From: an uncultured Brevundimonas sp.
GTDB taxonomy: Bacteria > Pseudomonadota > Alphaproteobacteria > Caulobacterales > Caulobacteraceae
Reading direction: 5' to 3'
Length of the DNA: 40,719 nucleotides
Assembly (NCBI RefSeq): GCF_947305955.1
Contig: NZ_CAMZFB010000023.1
Coordinates: 1-40,719 of the forward strand
The notes beneath the pieces were generated by a model, which saw only the letters and a program-made list of their open reading frames with translations, did no database searches and was not told where the DNA came from. Made by a program: the position numbers and the translations under genes. The first letter of the stretch is position 1, and the number at the start of each line of letters is the position of its first letter. Of this stretch, positions 10,401 through 21,540 are shown piece by piece.

Positions 10401-12617
10401 ATGACCAAGGCCTTCCTCGCCTCGACTGCAAGCCTGCTCGCTTTCGCCGTAAGCGGCGTGGCCCATGCACAGGTTCAGGCTGCCGACGATGCCCAGACCA
10501 CCCGCGTCGGCGACATCGTCGTCACCGCCCAGCGCCGCGAACAGGCCAGCCAGGACGTGGGCGTCGCCCTCAGCATCATCGGCGGCCAGACGCTGGACGA
10601 GCGCGCGATCAGTGTCGTCAACGACCTTGAGAACGCCGTCCCCAATATGGAGGTCGACAGCCAGTTCGGCAGCGGCCAGCCCCAGTTCCGCATCCGCGGC
10701 ATCGGTGCCCGCGAGTTCTCGGCCAATAATGCCTCGACCGTCGGCGTCTATGTGGATGAAGTGGCCCACCCCTATACGGTGACGACACAAGGCGCGCTGT
10801 TCGACGTGGCTCGAATGGAGGTTCTGCGCGGCCCGCAAGGTACGCTTTATGGCCGCAACACCACCGGCGGCGCCGTCAACATCATCACCAATGCCCCGAC
10901 CGCCTATCGTTCAGGCGGCCTGACCGCTGAATACGGCAGCTATGACCGTTACAAGATCGAGGGCTTTGTCTCGGGCCCGATCACCGACAAGCTGCTGGGC
11001 CGTCTGTCCGCCACCACCGAACAGGGCGGTGCATGGCAATACCACCGCGATACAGGCGAAAGCCTCGGCGACACCGACAAGACGGCCATCCGCGGGCGTT
11101 TGACATGGGATGTGTCGGACCGCACCACCGCCAATCTCTCGGCCACATGGCAACAGGACAAGTCCGAAGGCCTCGGCTTCCGCCTGCTTGGCCCGTACCG
11201 CGTGGCTGACGGTTCAATCACCTACCCGACCGACACGGCGTGGCGGATTACCGGCTGGCAGATCGCACCGGACATGGCCGCCGCGGCGGGCCTGCCGCTC
11301 GACGCCAAGCCCGGCCGCGACAACGAGGGCTTCGACCTGTCTCTGCGTATCAAGTCCGACCTCGGCTTTGCAGAGCTCAGCTCCATCAGCGCCTATCAGA
11401 CCTTCGAGCGCAGCGAGTACAACGACTGGGACAGCACCCGCTTTGCCGAGAGCGACGTCTATTTCTACAACGAGATTGAAGTCCTCGCCCAGGAACTGCG
11501 CCTGTCCTCCAAGAGCGACGGCCCGCTGCAGTGGATGGTGGGGGCGCACTATGCCACCGAAACCAATGACGGCGGCTACTACACCCGTTTCCGCGGCATC
11601 AATGGCCTGATCAACACCAGCTATGAGCAGGATGTCGAAGCCTATGGCATCTTCAGCCACAACAGCTGGCAGGCGACCGACCGCCTGAACCTGATCCTCG
11701 GCCTACGCTGGGAAAAGGAAACGCGCTCGCTGCTGACGCCGGGCACCTTTACCGCGCCCGCACTTCCCGCTCCGGCGAAGCGCTATGACAACGACATGTC
11801 GGAAGTCTCGGGCCGCATCGGTCTGGAATATGATCTGACCGACAATGCCATGCTCTATGCCAGCATTGCGCGGGGTGTGAAGTCGGGCGGTTTCACCACC
11901 TATAACGCCACCTCCGCCACGCCCTTCAAGCCGGAAATCGTCATCGCCTATGAGGCTGGCATCAAGTCGGATCTGTTCGACAACCGGCTGCGCCTGAACG
12001 GGGCTGTCTTCTACTACGACTATGAGAACCAGCAGGTTCAGGGGCTGGAATACAGCCGTGAGCGTGGGCAGCTGGGCAAGATCACCAATGCCCCGAAATC
12101 GCGTATCTTCGGCGGTGAAGTCGAACTGACGTGGGTTCCGCTCGATGGCCTGACGATCAGCCAGAACCTTGGCTACAAGTCTGGCAAATATGAAGAATAT
12201 TTCGCCGTTGACGGCAAGGCGACCGACGCCGCCAATCCGGTGGACGGCCCGTGGGACATCATCATCACCAATGACCGCTCGGGCGAGCGTCTGGCCTTCC
12301 CCAAGCTGAACTATGGCGGTCAGGTCGCCTATGACTGGATGTTCAAGGGATGGGACCTGCGCGCCGAGACCAACTACAACTACCGCGACGAAACCTATTC
12401 GGTCACTGCCGCCTCGATCATCGACGACTACTGGCTGTTCAACGCCAGCCTGACCGCAGGCCCGTCAGACGCCAACTGGCGCGTCTCGCTGTGGTCGCGC
12501 AACCTGTTCGACACCTATTACGAAGAGACCCGCAACGGCTTCAACTCCTCGTCGCGCCCCACCACCAGCCCCCGTCAGGGCCGCACCGTGGGCGTCAGGT
12601 TGAGCATGGAGTTTTAA
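10401..12617 (+). CDS. TonB-dependent outer-membrane receptor
   Basis: A complete receptor of 738 residues. The signal peptide is 'MTKAFLASTASLLAFAVSG' ending in AHA, with cleavage near residue 24. A TonB-box-like 'GDIVVTAQRRE' follows. The plug domain carries 'FRIRGIGAREF' and the hallmark 'LRGPQGTLYGRNTTGGAVNIIT'. The C-terminal 22-strand barrel ends with 'GVRLSMEF' and a terminal Phe. The plug signature is that of the FecA/IroN-like group common in Caulobacterales and sphingomonads. The ligand is unknown; such receptors import siderophores, vitamins, glycans or peptides. It lies between the ScfR regulator and the peptide-transport operon, so a role in carrying peptides across the outer membrane is possible but unsupported by motif. 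A 'GAGA' 9 nt upstream is a weak ribosome site. Confidence 0.92.
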   Translation: MTKAFLASTASLLAFAVSGVAHAQVQAADDAQTTRVGDIVVTAQRREQASQDVGVALSIIGGQTLDERAISVVNDLENAVPNMEVDSQFGSGQPQFRIRGIGAREFSANNASTVGVYVDEVAHPYTVTTQGALFDVARMEVLRGPQGTLYGRNTTGGAVNIITNAPTAYRSGGLTAEYGSYDRYKIEGFVSGPITDKLLGRLSATTEQGGAWQYHRDTGESLGDTDKTAIRGRLTWDVSDRTTANLSATWQQDKSEGLGFRLLGPYRVADGSITYPTDTAWRITGWQIAPDMAAAAGLPLDAKPGRDNEGFDLSLRIKSDLGFAELSSISAYQTFERSEYNDWDSTRFAESDVYFYNEIEVLAQELRLSSKSDGPLQWMVGAHYATETNDGGYYTRFRGINGLINTSYEQDVEAYGIFSHNSWQATDRLNLILGLRWEKETRSLLTPGTFTAPALPAPAKRYDNDMSEVSGRIGLEYDLTDNAMLYASIARGVKSGGFTTYNATSATPFKPEIVIAYEAGIKSDLFDNRLRLNGAVFYYDYENQQVQGLEYSRERGQLGKITNAPKSRIFGGEVELTWVPLDGLTISQNLGYKSGKYEEYFAVDGKATDAANPVDGPWDIIITNDRSGERLAFPKLNYGGQVAYDWMFKGWDLRAETNYNYRDETYSVTAASIIDDYWLFNASLTAGPSDANWRVSLWSRNLFDTYYEETRNGFNSSSRPTTSPRQGRTVGVRLSMEF

Positions 12618-12631
12618 GCGTTGCATTAGAT

Positions 12632-12664
12632 CTTCCTCTCTAAGCAAACAGCTTAGAGGGGAAG
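12632..12664 (+). promoter_or_regulatory. Hairpin covering the ribosome-binding site of the HEPN-like gene
   Basis: CTTCCTCTCTAAGC (12632-12645) pairs with GCTTAGAGGGGAAG (12651-12664) around an AAACA loop: 14 consecutive pairs including one G-T wobble. The 3' arm contains the Shine-Dalgarno GAGGGG (12656-12661), and the start codon follows one base after the stem. No T-run follows on either strand, so it is not a standard terminator. It may still mark the end of the receptor transcript. Masking of the RBS is the more direct reading. Confidence 0.6.
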
Positions 12665-12665
12665 T

Positions 12666-13253
12666 ATGCCTGCACCCGAACCGCATTCAGACTGGCTTCA
12701 CACAGACGAAATCGAAGACATCGCCGCATCCGTCCGACACGCTTTGAGATGCAGGGATAGTGCGTCAACAGACAAGCATGAATGGAAGTGGTTCGCACTG
12801 GCGATACATTCGGCCCTTCAGGGAACTTTAGTTGCACATCTGACCACAACCGCTATTCCGGTTGGCGCTGTGAGCGATAAATGCGCTGCTGCGTGGCTAC
12901 TTCATTACAACCAGGGTGGCCCAGTTCCTCAAACCAAACTCCTAGCCTTCCCAGACTTATTGAAGAAGGCCCGCAAGGATGGTCAGTGTGGAGGTGGTGC
13001 TAGCTATCCGCGGCTTCAAATCTCCGAAATGGAGCGGAAATGGCTCACGCGTTTCCATGATGACATTCGCAATCAGTTCACTCATTTCGAACCTATGGCA
13101 TGGTCACTTGAACTGAGTGGCATGACACCACTGGGCGCACTGGCAGCACGTCTGATCGAGGAAGCAATCCAAGCTAACTGGGCCTTCCGACATGCAGAGG
13201 AAGAAACCCTTATAGAACTGCGAAGCAACCTGAAGCGCCTGCAAAACGCATAA
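12666..13253 (+). CDS. HEPN-like protein with an R-X4-H motif, unknown role
   Basis: A 195-residue alpha-helical, cytosolic-looking protein without signal peptide or membrane segment. Residues 128-150 read 'TRFHDDIRNQFTHFEPMAW'. Arg135-Asn136-x-x-x-His140 is the R-N-x-x-x-H form of the R-X4-6-H motif that marks HEPN RNases and related nucleotide-binding proteins, and the following 'F.P..WS.EL' continuation is one I associate with small uncharacterised HEPN-like proteins. No nucleotidyltransferase or antitoxin partner is adjacent. The gene is more AT-rich than its neighbours and sits alone between the TonB receptor and the peptide operon, so acquisition by transfer is likely. Whether it is a nuclease, a toxin or a fold relative only is not decidable here. 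Confidence 0.6.
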   Translation: MPAPEPHSDWLHTDEIEDIAASVRHALRCRDSASTDKHEWKWFALAIHSALQGTLVAHLTTTAIPVGAVSDKCAAAWLLHYNQGGPVPQTKLLAFPDLLKKARKDGQCGGGASYPRLQISEMERKWLTRFHDDIRNQFTHFEPMAWSLELSGMTPLGALAARLIEEAIQANWAFRHAEEETLIELRSNLKRLQNA

Positions 13254-13269
13254 AGCTGGTCCGTTTGAA

Positions 13270-13372
13270 CTATAGCCAGTAGTTTGCCCGCGCCGCGTTC
13301 AGCTCGAGCGCATTCGTATACTTCTGGTCGGTCTGTTTGGCATTTTCAGCGGCAAAATCTGGCGTGGTGCGC

Positions 13373-13380
<8 letters not shown>
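13270..13380 (-). pseudogene. Possible 3' remnant of a lost minus-strand gene
   Basis: In the gap before the peptide operon, a minus-strand frame ending in TAG at 13270 reads like a natural protein end ('NAFAMRTTPDFAAENAKQTD', then 'ALELNAARANYWL'). It has balanced composition, unlike the low-complexity antisense frames elsewhere. Upstream it runs into the antisense of the substrate-binding protein and becomes nonsensical around its signal peptide. I cannot name a family. It may be the tail of a gene replaced when the peptide operon arrived, or chance. Confidence 0.2.
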
Positions 13381-15879
<2,499 letters not shown>

Positions 15880-15883
<4 letters not shown>

Positions 15884-16725
15884 TTTTCGCAAGCTTCGAC
15901 CGCCTCCGCGCCATTCGTCCGCTGTCGCTCAAGATCGGTCTGGCGCTGGCTGTTGCCGTGGTGGCGACGACCGTGCTGGCCATGGTGTGGACGCCGCAAG
16001 ACCCGTTGGCGCAGGACACCGCCAGCCGCCTGATGGCCCCCTCGGCCAGCCACCTGTTCGGCACCGATGCGCTGGGCCGCGATGTGCTGTCGTTGGTGAT
16101 GGCGGGGGCCGCCAACAGTCTGGGCGTCGCGGGCGCAGGCGTTCTGATCGGCCTGATCTTCGGCGTGCCGCTGGGCCTATGGGCCGCCTCGCGCATGGGA
16201 TTTGCCGATGACATCATCATGCGCGGCGGTGACCTTGTGTTTGCCTTCCCGTCGCTGTTAACCGCCGTCATGCTGGCCGCCGCCACAGGGCCGAGCGCGT
16301 TCAATGCCGCCATCGCGCTGGGTGTGTTCAACATCCCCGTCTTCCTGCGCGTCGTACGCGGGGCCGGACGGGGCCTGTGGCAAAGGGACTATGTTACCGC
16401 CGCCCGTGCGGCGGGTCGCTCCAACCTGTCCATTTCCGTCCAGCACATCCTGCCCCACGTTCTGGGCCTGCTCAGCGTTCAGGCCGCCGTGCAGTTCGCC
16501 GTGGGCGTGGCCGCCGAAGCGGGCCTGTCCTACCTCGGCCTCGGTGCACAGCCGCCCGCCCCCAGCTGGGGCCGGATGCTGGCCGAGAGCCAGACCCTGA
16601 TCGGGACGGCCCCGTGGCTGGCCATCTTCCCCGGCCTTGCCATCTTCGTGACCGTGCTGGCGCTCAGCCTGCTGGGCGATGGTTTGCGCGACCGTCTCGA
16701 CCCGCGCCTGCGGCGGGAGGTTTGA
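15880..16725 (+). CDS. Peptide-type ABC importer permease (DppC-like)
   Basis: Second inner-membrane subunit of the importer. The 281 residues begin with a short cytosolic stretch and a first helix ('LALAVAVVATTVLAMVW'), then the 'HLFGTDALGRDVLS' segment diagnostic of DppC/OppC proteins. Five more helices follow, with the EAA loop 'RDYVTAARAAGRSNLSISVQ' that docks to the ATPase and a C-terminal 'GDGLRDRLDPRLRREV', also typical of the family. Length and order are normal. It starts inside the stop of the fusion gene (ATGA overlap), which implies coupled translation with its partner permease. Confidence 0.93.
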
Positions 16726-16727
16726 GC

Positions 16728-18323
16728 ATGAGCCTTCTGGAGATCCGCAACCTGTCGCTAACGCTCGATGGCCGCCCCCTGCTATCAAGCATCAACCTGT
16801 CCGTCGCGGCGGGAGAGATCGTCGCCCTCGTCGGTGAAAGCGGCTCGGGCAAGTCCCTGACGGCCCTGTCCGTACTGGGCCTCGCCCCTGATCAGGCCAA
16901 ACTCACGGGTGACATCGCACTCGACGGCCAATCCCTGACCGCACTCGATGACCGTGCGCTACAGGCCATCCGTGGCCGCGACATCGGCATGGTGTTTCAG
17001 GAACCTCTGACGGCGCTGAACCCCGTCATGACCATCGGCGATCAGGTGGCCGAGGTGGTGCGCCTGCATACCCGCTGCTCCCGAACCGAGGGCCGCGCCG
17101 CCGCCCGCAAGGCACTGGACGATGCAGGTTTGGCGGCACCGCGCTTTACCCTCGACCTCTATCCGCACCAGCTTTCCGGCGGACAGCGCCAGCGCGTGGC
17201 CATCGCCATGGCCACCGCCCTAAAACCGCGCCTGCTGATCGCCGACGAGGCCACCAGCGCCCTTGATCCCGTCAATCAGGCGCTCGTGCTGGACCTGTTG
17301 TGTGCGCGGGCCAAGGAAGGCGGTGCGGGCCTCTTGCTGATCCTGCACGATCTGGCCGTGGCGCGAGAACGGGCCGACCGTGTGGTCGTGATCCGCCAAG
17401 GCCGCATCGTCGAGACCGCCCCCGCCGAGGCCTTGAGCCGTGAGGGTCTGACCAGCGACTATGGCCAAACCCTGCTGCGCGATGCCCTGCACACGCCGCC
17501 GCCGCGTATTCCCCCCGCAACCGACGCGCCTGTGGTGGCGCAAGCTGTGGATGTGGTCCGCACCTATGCCGGTTCGCGAAAACTCTTCGGCAAGGGACCG
17601 GAAATCCGCGCCGTGGATGGCATCAGCCTGTCGATCAAACGCGGCGAGAGCGTCGGCCTGATCGGCGAAAGCGGCTGTGGCAAGTCCACCCTTCTGCGGG
17701 CCTTGGCGGGTTTGGAGCCGGTTCAGAGCGGGCACGTCCTGATCAACGGCCACGATTGGACCGACAAAGGCCAAGAGCGCCAGATGCGCCAACGCATTCA
17801 GCCCGTTTTTCAGGATCCGGGGGCAAGCCTCGATCCGCGCTGGAGCATTTACCGCTCGCTGTGCGAACCGCTGCATCTGCTCGACATCCCGCCAGCGGAG
17901 CCTGAGCGCCTTGCCACCCAAACCTTGGAACAGGTAGGCCTCGACGCCACCTTCCTCAACCGCCTGCCGCACCAGATGTCGGGCGGCCAGCGCCAGCGGG
18001 TGGCGCTCGCCCGCGCCCTGATGACCAAGCCGGATCTGATCGTACTGGATGAAGCCGTCTCGGCGCTGGATGTGACAGTGCGCGCCCGCATCCTCGACCT
18101 GCTATCCAACCTGACGCGCGAACACGGCATCGCTTTGCTATTCGTCAGTCACGATTTGGAAGTCGTGCGCCGCCTGACCGACCGCCTGCTGGTGATGGAG
18201 GCGGGCCGTATCGTGGAACAGGGTGCCACCCAAACAGTGCTTGCGAACCCCACCCATCCGGCGACACAAAGGCTGGTCGCGGCCACGCCGCAACTGAAGC
18301 CGCCAGCGGAGCCTGCATCATGA
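16728..18323 (+). CDS. Peptide ABC importer, two ATPase domains in one chain (DppD-DppF fusion)
   Basis: Energises the importer in the cytosol. The 531 residues hold two complete nucleotide-binding domains. Domain 1 has Walker A GESGSGKS at 36-43, signature '[14 protein letters not shown]' and Walker B '[12 protein letters not shown]'. Domain 2 has Walker A GESGCGKS at 313-320, signature '[14 protein letters not shown]' and '[12 protein letters not shown]'. Each is followed by an oligopeptide-ATPase-like C-terminal extension. Such double ATPases (GsiA/YejF-like) are known. Both domains keep all catalytic motifs. The ATG at 16728 begins at the conserved 'LLEIRNLSL' and is two bases beyond the permease stop; longer upstream in-frame sequence is only the permease read in another frame. 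The stop overlaps the peptidase start (ATGA). Confidence 0.95.
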   Translation: MSLLEIRNLSLTLDGRPLLSSINLSVAAGEIVALVGESGSGKSLTALSVLGLAPDQAKLTGDIALDGQSLTALDDRALQAIRGRDIGMVFQEPLTALNPVMTIGDQVAEVVRLHTRCSRTEGRAAARKALDDAGLAAPRFTLDLYPHQLSGGQRQRVAIAMATALKPRLLIADEATSALDPVNQALVLDLLCARAKEGGAGLLLILHDLAVARERADRVVVIRQGRIVETAPAEALSREGLTSDYGQTLLRDALHTPPPRIPPATDAPVVAQAVDVVRTYAGSRKLFGKGPEIRAVDGISLSIKRGESVGLIGESGCGKSTLLRALAGLEPVQSGHVLINGHDWTDKGQERQMRQRIQPVFQDPGASLDPRWSIYRSLCEPLHLLDIPPAEPERLATQTLEQVGLDATFLNRLPHQMSGGQRQRVALARALMTKPDLIVLDEAVSALDVTVRARILDLLSNLTREHGIALLFVSHDLEVVRRLTDRLLVMEAGRIVEQGATQTVLANPTHPATQRLVAATPQLKPPAEPAS

Positions 18324-19435
18324 ACCGTCGTACCGTTCTCAGCGGAGCCATCATTGGTGCCGCCGCCGCTGCAACAGGTGCCGCCGCACAGGAGACCCGC
18401 GTGACCAAGCCCAAGGGACAGACCGGACCGCGCAACCTGATCACCGATGTGGCGGGCCTCAAGATCGGTCAGGCGCACGACGCCAAAGCCCGCACGGGCG
18501 TAACCGTCATCCTTGGCGAAACGCCCGCCGTCGCTGCCGTCGATGTACGCGGCGGTGGCCCCGCTGGCCGCGAAACCGATGTGTTGAAGGCTGAAAATCT
18601 GGTGCAGGAGGTGGACGCCATCGTCCTGTCAGGCGGGTCGGTCTATGGCCTCGCTGCCGCCGACGGCATCGCCGCATGGATGGGCATGCGCGGGCGCGGC
18701 TATGGCATGGGCGGCGGCGCAGGTGTTCCGCCCTCGCCCATCGTGCCTAGCGCCTGCCTCTATGATCTCGCCAATGGCGGCGACAAACAGTGGGGCATGG
18801 ACACGCCCTATCGCCGCTTGGCGGTCGAGGCTCTGGAAGGCGCGGGTGACACCTTCGCCCTTGGCACCGCAGGCGCTGGCTATGGCGCACAGGCGGGCGG
18901 TCTGAAAGGCGGTATCGGCTCGGCGTCGTCTGTGACCGCCGAGGGCTGGACCGTCGGGGCCATCGCCGCCGTCAACAGCGTCGGCTCGGTCATCGCGCCG
19001 GATAGCCGCCAGTTCTGGGCCGCCCCGTTCGAAATCAACGGCGAGTTCGGCGGCCTTGGCTCCGCCGATCTGTCCGCCGCCCATGAGGATTGGGGCAGCG
19101 CCAAATTCAATCCGCGCCCGCGCGAGAACACAACCATCGCCGTGGTCGCTACCGACGTCGCGCTCAGCCGCGTCGAATGCCAGCGCCTCGCCATCATGGC
19201 GCAGGACGGCCTGTCACGCGCCATCCGTCCGGCCCACGCCCCGTTCGACGGGGATACGGTGTTCGTCCTGTCCACGGGAAAGATCAGGATCGACGATCCG
19301 GCCCAGCGCAACATTGCCGTTTCCCGCCTTGGCAACGTCGCCGCCGACACCCTTGCCCGCGCCATCGCCCGCGGCGTGTTCGAGGCCACCGCCTATGACG
19401 GCACCACGGCGGGCACATGGAAGGCCCTAGGCTGA
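18320..19435 (+). CDS. Tat-exported P1/DmpA-family (S58) self-processing aminopeptidase/amidase
   Basis: A 371-residue N-terminal-nucleophile hydrolase of the L-aminopeptidase/D-esterase (DmpA, NylC) group. It starts with 'MNRRTVLSG' plus an Ala-rich stretch ending 'GAAAQ', which looks like a twin-arginine signal peptide, so a folded periplasmic enzyme is expected. Family hallmarks are 'NLITDVAGLKIGQAHD', 'VLSGGSVYGLAAADG' and 'RPRENTTIAVVATD'. In NylC self-cleavage occurs at Asn-Thr in the equivalent site, which predicts cleavage between Asn270 and Thr271 here with Thr271 as nucleophile. It overlaps the double-ATPase gene by four bases, which ties it to peptide import. It would trim peptides (possibly D- or beta-amino acid-containing) before uptake, but specificity cannot be read from the sequence. 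The 3' end overlaps the opposing adaptor remnant by 9 bases. Confidence 0.88.
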   Translation: MNRRTVLSGAIIGAAAAATGAAAQETRVTKPKGQTGPRNLITDVAGLKIGQAHDAKARTGVTVILGETPAVAAVDVRGGGPAGRETDVLKAENLVQEVDAIVLSGGSVYGLAAADGIAAWMGMRGRGYGMGGGAGVPPSPIVPSACLYDLANGGDKQWGMDTPYRRLAVEALEGAGDTFALGTAGAGYGAQAGGLKGGIGSASSVTAEGWTVGAIAAVNSVGSVIAPDSRQFWAAPFEINGEFGGLGSADLSAAHEDWGSAKFNPRPRENTTIAVVATDVALSRVECQRLAIMAQDGLSRAIRPAHAPFDGDTVFVLSTGKIRIDDPAQRNIAVSRLGNVAADTLARAIARGVFEATAYDGTTAGTWKALG

Positions 19436-19689
19436 CGGGCTCCACACCACCGTCTCGCCCGCCTTCAACCCCGACAGCACTTCCGCCCGATCCGGCCCGA
19501 TCCGTCCCGTTTCGATCGGCCTGATCTCGATGGTTCCGTCAGGTTTGCGAATGCGCACCTGCGTACCCCCATCCATGAGCGCAGGGACTGGCACTGTGAG
19601 CGCACGTTCCGCGTCATAAAGGATCAGGCTCACATTGGCCGTCATGCCGATGCGCAGCTTGTCCCCGAGCGCGGCATCACCCGCCCGAC
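19427..19689 (-). pseudogene. 3' remnant of a membrane-fusion (MacA/HlyD-type) adaptor gene
   Basis: The minus-strand frame ending at TAG 19427 reads 'GDKLRIGMTANVSLILYD', then 'ALTVPVPALMDGG' and 'VLSGLKAGETVVW'. This is the beta-barrel and membrane-proximal end of a periplasmic adaptor protein. Only about 85 residues remain of the usual ~350-400, with no start or N-terminal coiled coil. It follows directly on the truncated permease in a different frame. An internal deletion that removed the permease 3' half and the adaptor 5' part explains the arrangement. Confidence 0.65.
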
Positions 19690-20286
19690 TCAGCCCAAGC
19701 CGATCAGAACCGCTTCGTCGGGACTGACCGGCAAGACCCCCATGGGATCGGCAGGGGCCAGCAATCCAACAGCGCGATAGCCATAGCCGCCGATAAAGAC
19801 GACATCGCCCACCCCTGCCCCCAGTGTTTTCGCCAAGGCCGATCCGAGTACGGCCGCACCATTACAGCCGTCGCCGCTGGCCAGCCCACGACCTGCCGCC
19901 ATCCCCGGCGAAAGCCATTCGAAGCCGTCCTGCGTCGTCGCGACTATGGAGGCGCTTTCGGCCTGCCCATTTGCGCCCACACTGTCGCGTGTAACGGACA
20001 AAGGGACGGCCACTCGGATATCCTGTTCTTCACTGAACTGCCGCGAAAAGAGGCGGTGATCCATCCACTGCTGGCCAGTGGGGTCGCTGACCAGCTGAAC
20101 CGTATCGGCCCCCAGCGCCTCGAACCGGCGCATGACTTCCGCGCGGGCGATATGGGAAAAGCTCAAGAGGGCGACGATGGACGCCGAGCCGATCATCACC
20201 CCCAACAGGGCCAAGAGTGAGCGACGGCCCTGCAGCTTCAAGCTCACGAAGGCTTCCAAAGCCAGTTCCCGCCACACCCCGCGCAT
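19690..20286 (-). pseudogene. Truncated MacB-type ABC permease (N-terminal half only)
   Basis: A 198-residue frame with the N-terminal transmembrane helix ('SLLALLGVMIGSASIVALLSF') and part of the periplasmic core of FtsX/MacB permeases ('MFxxLGAD'-like 'RFEALGADTVQLV', 'GRGLASGDGCNGAAVLGSALA'). It stops at a TGA at 19690-19692 just after 'DEAVLIGLG', before the three C-terminal helices that complete the ~400-residue family. Without them it cannot form the normal channel. It begins 5 nt after the ATPase stop, so the original operon spacing survives. Loss appears recent, because the remaining frame is intact. Confidence 0.75.
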
Positions 20287-20291
20287 GGGAT

Positions 20292-21011
20292 TTAAGCCCC
20301 CTGTCCGGATACGATACGCCCGTCGCGCATCAGCACACGGTGGTCACAGCGGCCTGCGAGGGCTTCGTCATGGGTGACCATCAGCACGGTCAGACCCGTT
20401 TCGCGATTGATCTGCTGCAATAGCGCGATCACCCGTTCTCCACTTTCTGAATCCAGATTGCCTGTCGGCTCGTCCGCCAGAAGCAAGCGTGGGCGCGTGA
20501 CGAGTGCCCGTGCGATCGCGACCCGCTGGCGCTGTCCACCCGACATTTCATCGGGCCGATGATATGCCCGCTCTGCCAGGCCCACCGCTTCGAGCTCGGC
20601 CATGGCCGCCGCTTTCCGCGCCTCTCGGCCAACACCCCGATGCACCAACGGCAAGGCCACATTCTCCCATGCCGTCAGGCGCGGCAGGAGATGAAACGAC
20701 TGGAAGATAAAACCGATCAGTCGGTGACGAACGTGGGCGGCCTCTGTTGCATCCAGTCCGCTCACTGCCTGTCCGGCCAGTTCAATCTGCCCGCCTTGAG
20801 GCCGATCCAACAGCCCTATCAGGTTCAGCAATGTGCTCTTGCCCGAGCCCGAAGCCCCCGTCAGAGCCCACATCGCCCCCGTGGGCACAGCCAGATGAAC
20901 CCGGTCCAGAACCATCGTTCTGGACCGGGCGGGACCGTACGCATGACAGATGTCTTCAACTCTGATCATAAACGAACCCTGTCCGGTGGTGGCAGCCACC
21001 GGTGCTGTCAT
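20292..21011 (-). CDS. MacB/LolD-type ABC ATPase, orphaned by loss of its permease
   Basis: The 239-residue nucleotide-binding protein has all motifs: Walker A 'GASGSGKSTLLNLIG', Q-loop 'FIFQSFHLLPRLT', signature '[15 protein letters not shown]', Walker B 'LLLADEPTGNLD' and H-loop 'MVTHDEAL'. The 'GLLDRPQGGQIELAG' and 'FQSFHLLPRLTAWENVALPL' stretches place it with the MacB/LolD/FtsE-like export ATPases. The ATG at 21011 overlaps the stop of the secreted-protein gene (TGATG); an internal ATG at 20969 ('MIRVEDICHAYGP') is an alternative. A still longer in-frame extension upstream is His/Gln-rich antisense and is not used. It probably once powered the permease and adaptor whose remnants follow. 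Confidence 0.85.
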   Translation of the reverse strand: MTAPVAATTGQGSFMIRVEDICHAYGPARSRTMVLDRVHLAVPTGAMWALTGASGSGKSTLLNLIGLLDRPQGGQIELAGQAVSGLDATEAAHVRHRLIGFIFQSFHLLPRLTAWENVALPLVHRGVGREARKAAAMAELEAVGLAERAYHRPDEMSGGQRQRVAIARALVTRPRLLLADEPTGNLDSESGERVIALLQQINRETGLTVLMVTHDEALAGRCDHRVLMRDGRIVSGQGA

Positions 21012-21520
21012 CAGGTGACGTTGATCGAGACCGAGTTGTTGCTCGGACGCAGGGTGCCGGTGATCGAGCACGGCTTGGACTGACCGATCAGGTTCGTACC
21101 CGGAACCGTGGTGGCAATGGTGGCAACCTTGGTGGTGTTGTTCCACGAGACGACCAGATTGCCAGCGCAACGGCCGCTCAGGGCGGTGGCGCGGAAGTTG
21201 GCGATGGTCAGCTGGGTTGCCGGGCCGGGGGTTGCCGGCGCGGTTGCCGAGATCGGCCAGTCAAAGTTGCTCAGCACAACAGACGGGCACAGAGTGTCGC
21301 CAGCCGACAGGCCACCGCCGGTGATCTTGGCATTGCCCGCGCTGTCCACCGACACATTGAGGCTGAGGTTACAGTTGAGCGTAACCGACTGAGACACGGT
21401 GACGGTGCCGCTGAGGGTGAAGGTGCTCGGGGCGGGCGTGACCGAGGTGCCAGCCATAGCCGGAGCAGCAGCAGCCAGCAGGGTCGCAGCGGCGGCGGCG
21501 GTAGCGATGATGCGTTTCAT
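21011..21520 (-). CDS. Small secreted beta-rich protein, PraB-like (tentative)
   Basis: A 169-residue exported protein. The signal peptide is 'MKRIIATAAAAATLLAAAAP' with cleavage at AMA-GTS (about residue 24). The mature part is Ser/Thr/Asn/Gly-rich with beta-strand alternation ('FTLSGTVTVSQSVTLNCNLS', 'GTLRPSNNSVSINVT') and four cysteines. The pattern 'T.aP..FtLsG......'.. 'C.L.l' and 'a.ItGG' resembles the secreted 'activator of alkane oxidation' PraB family, but the match is from memory and loose. A strong GGAGGA lies 7-8 nt before the ATG at 21520; longer in-frame starts are rejected. It is co-transcribed with the ABC ATPase by a TGATG overlap, so it may have been the cargo or a partner of that exporter. 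Confidence 0.6.
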   Translation of the reverse strand: MKRIIATAAAAATLLAAAAPAMAGTSVTPAPSTFTLSGTVTVSQSVTLNCNLSLNVSVDSAGNAKITGGGLSAGDTLCPSVVLSNFDWPISATAPATPGPATQLTIANFRATALSGRCAGNLVVSWNNTTKVATIATTVPGTNLIGQSKPCSITGTLRPSNNSVSINVT

Positions 21521-21540
21521 AGGATGTTCCTCCCGTTTCA

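Noticed and set aside
12632..12664. Hairpin after the TonB receptor as a Rho-independent terminator
   Set aside because: No T-run follows on either strand, and the 3' arm is the ribosome-binding site of the next gene.
20292..21170. N-terminal extension of the ABC ATPase beyond 21011
   Set aside because: The added residues are antisense of the secreted-protein gene and not ATPase-like.
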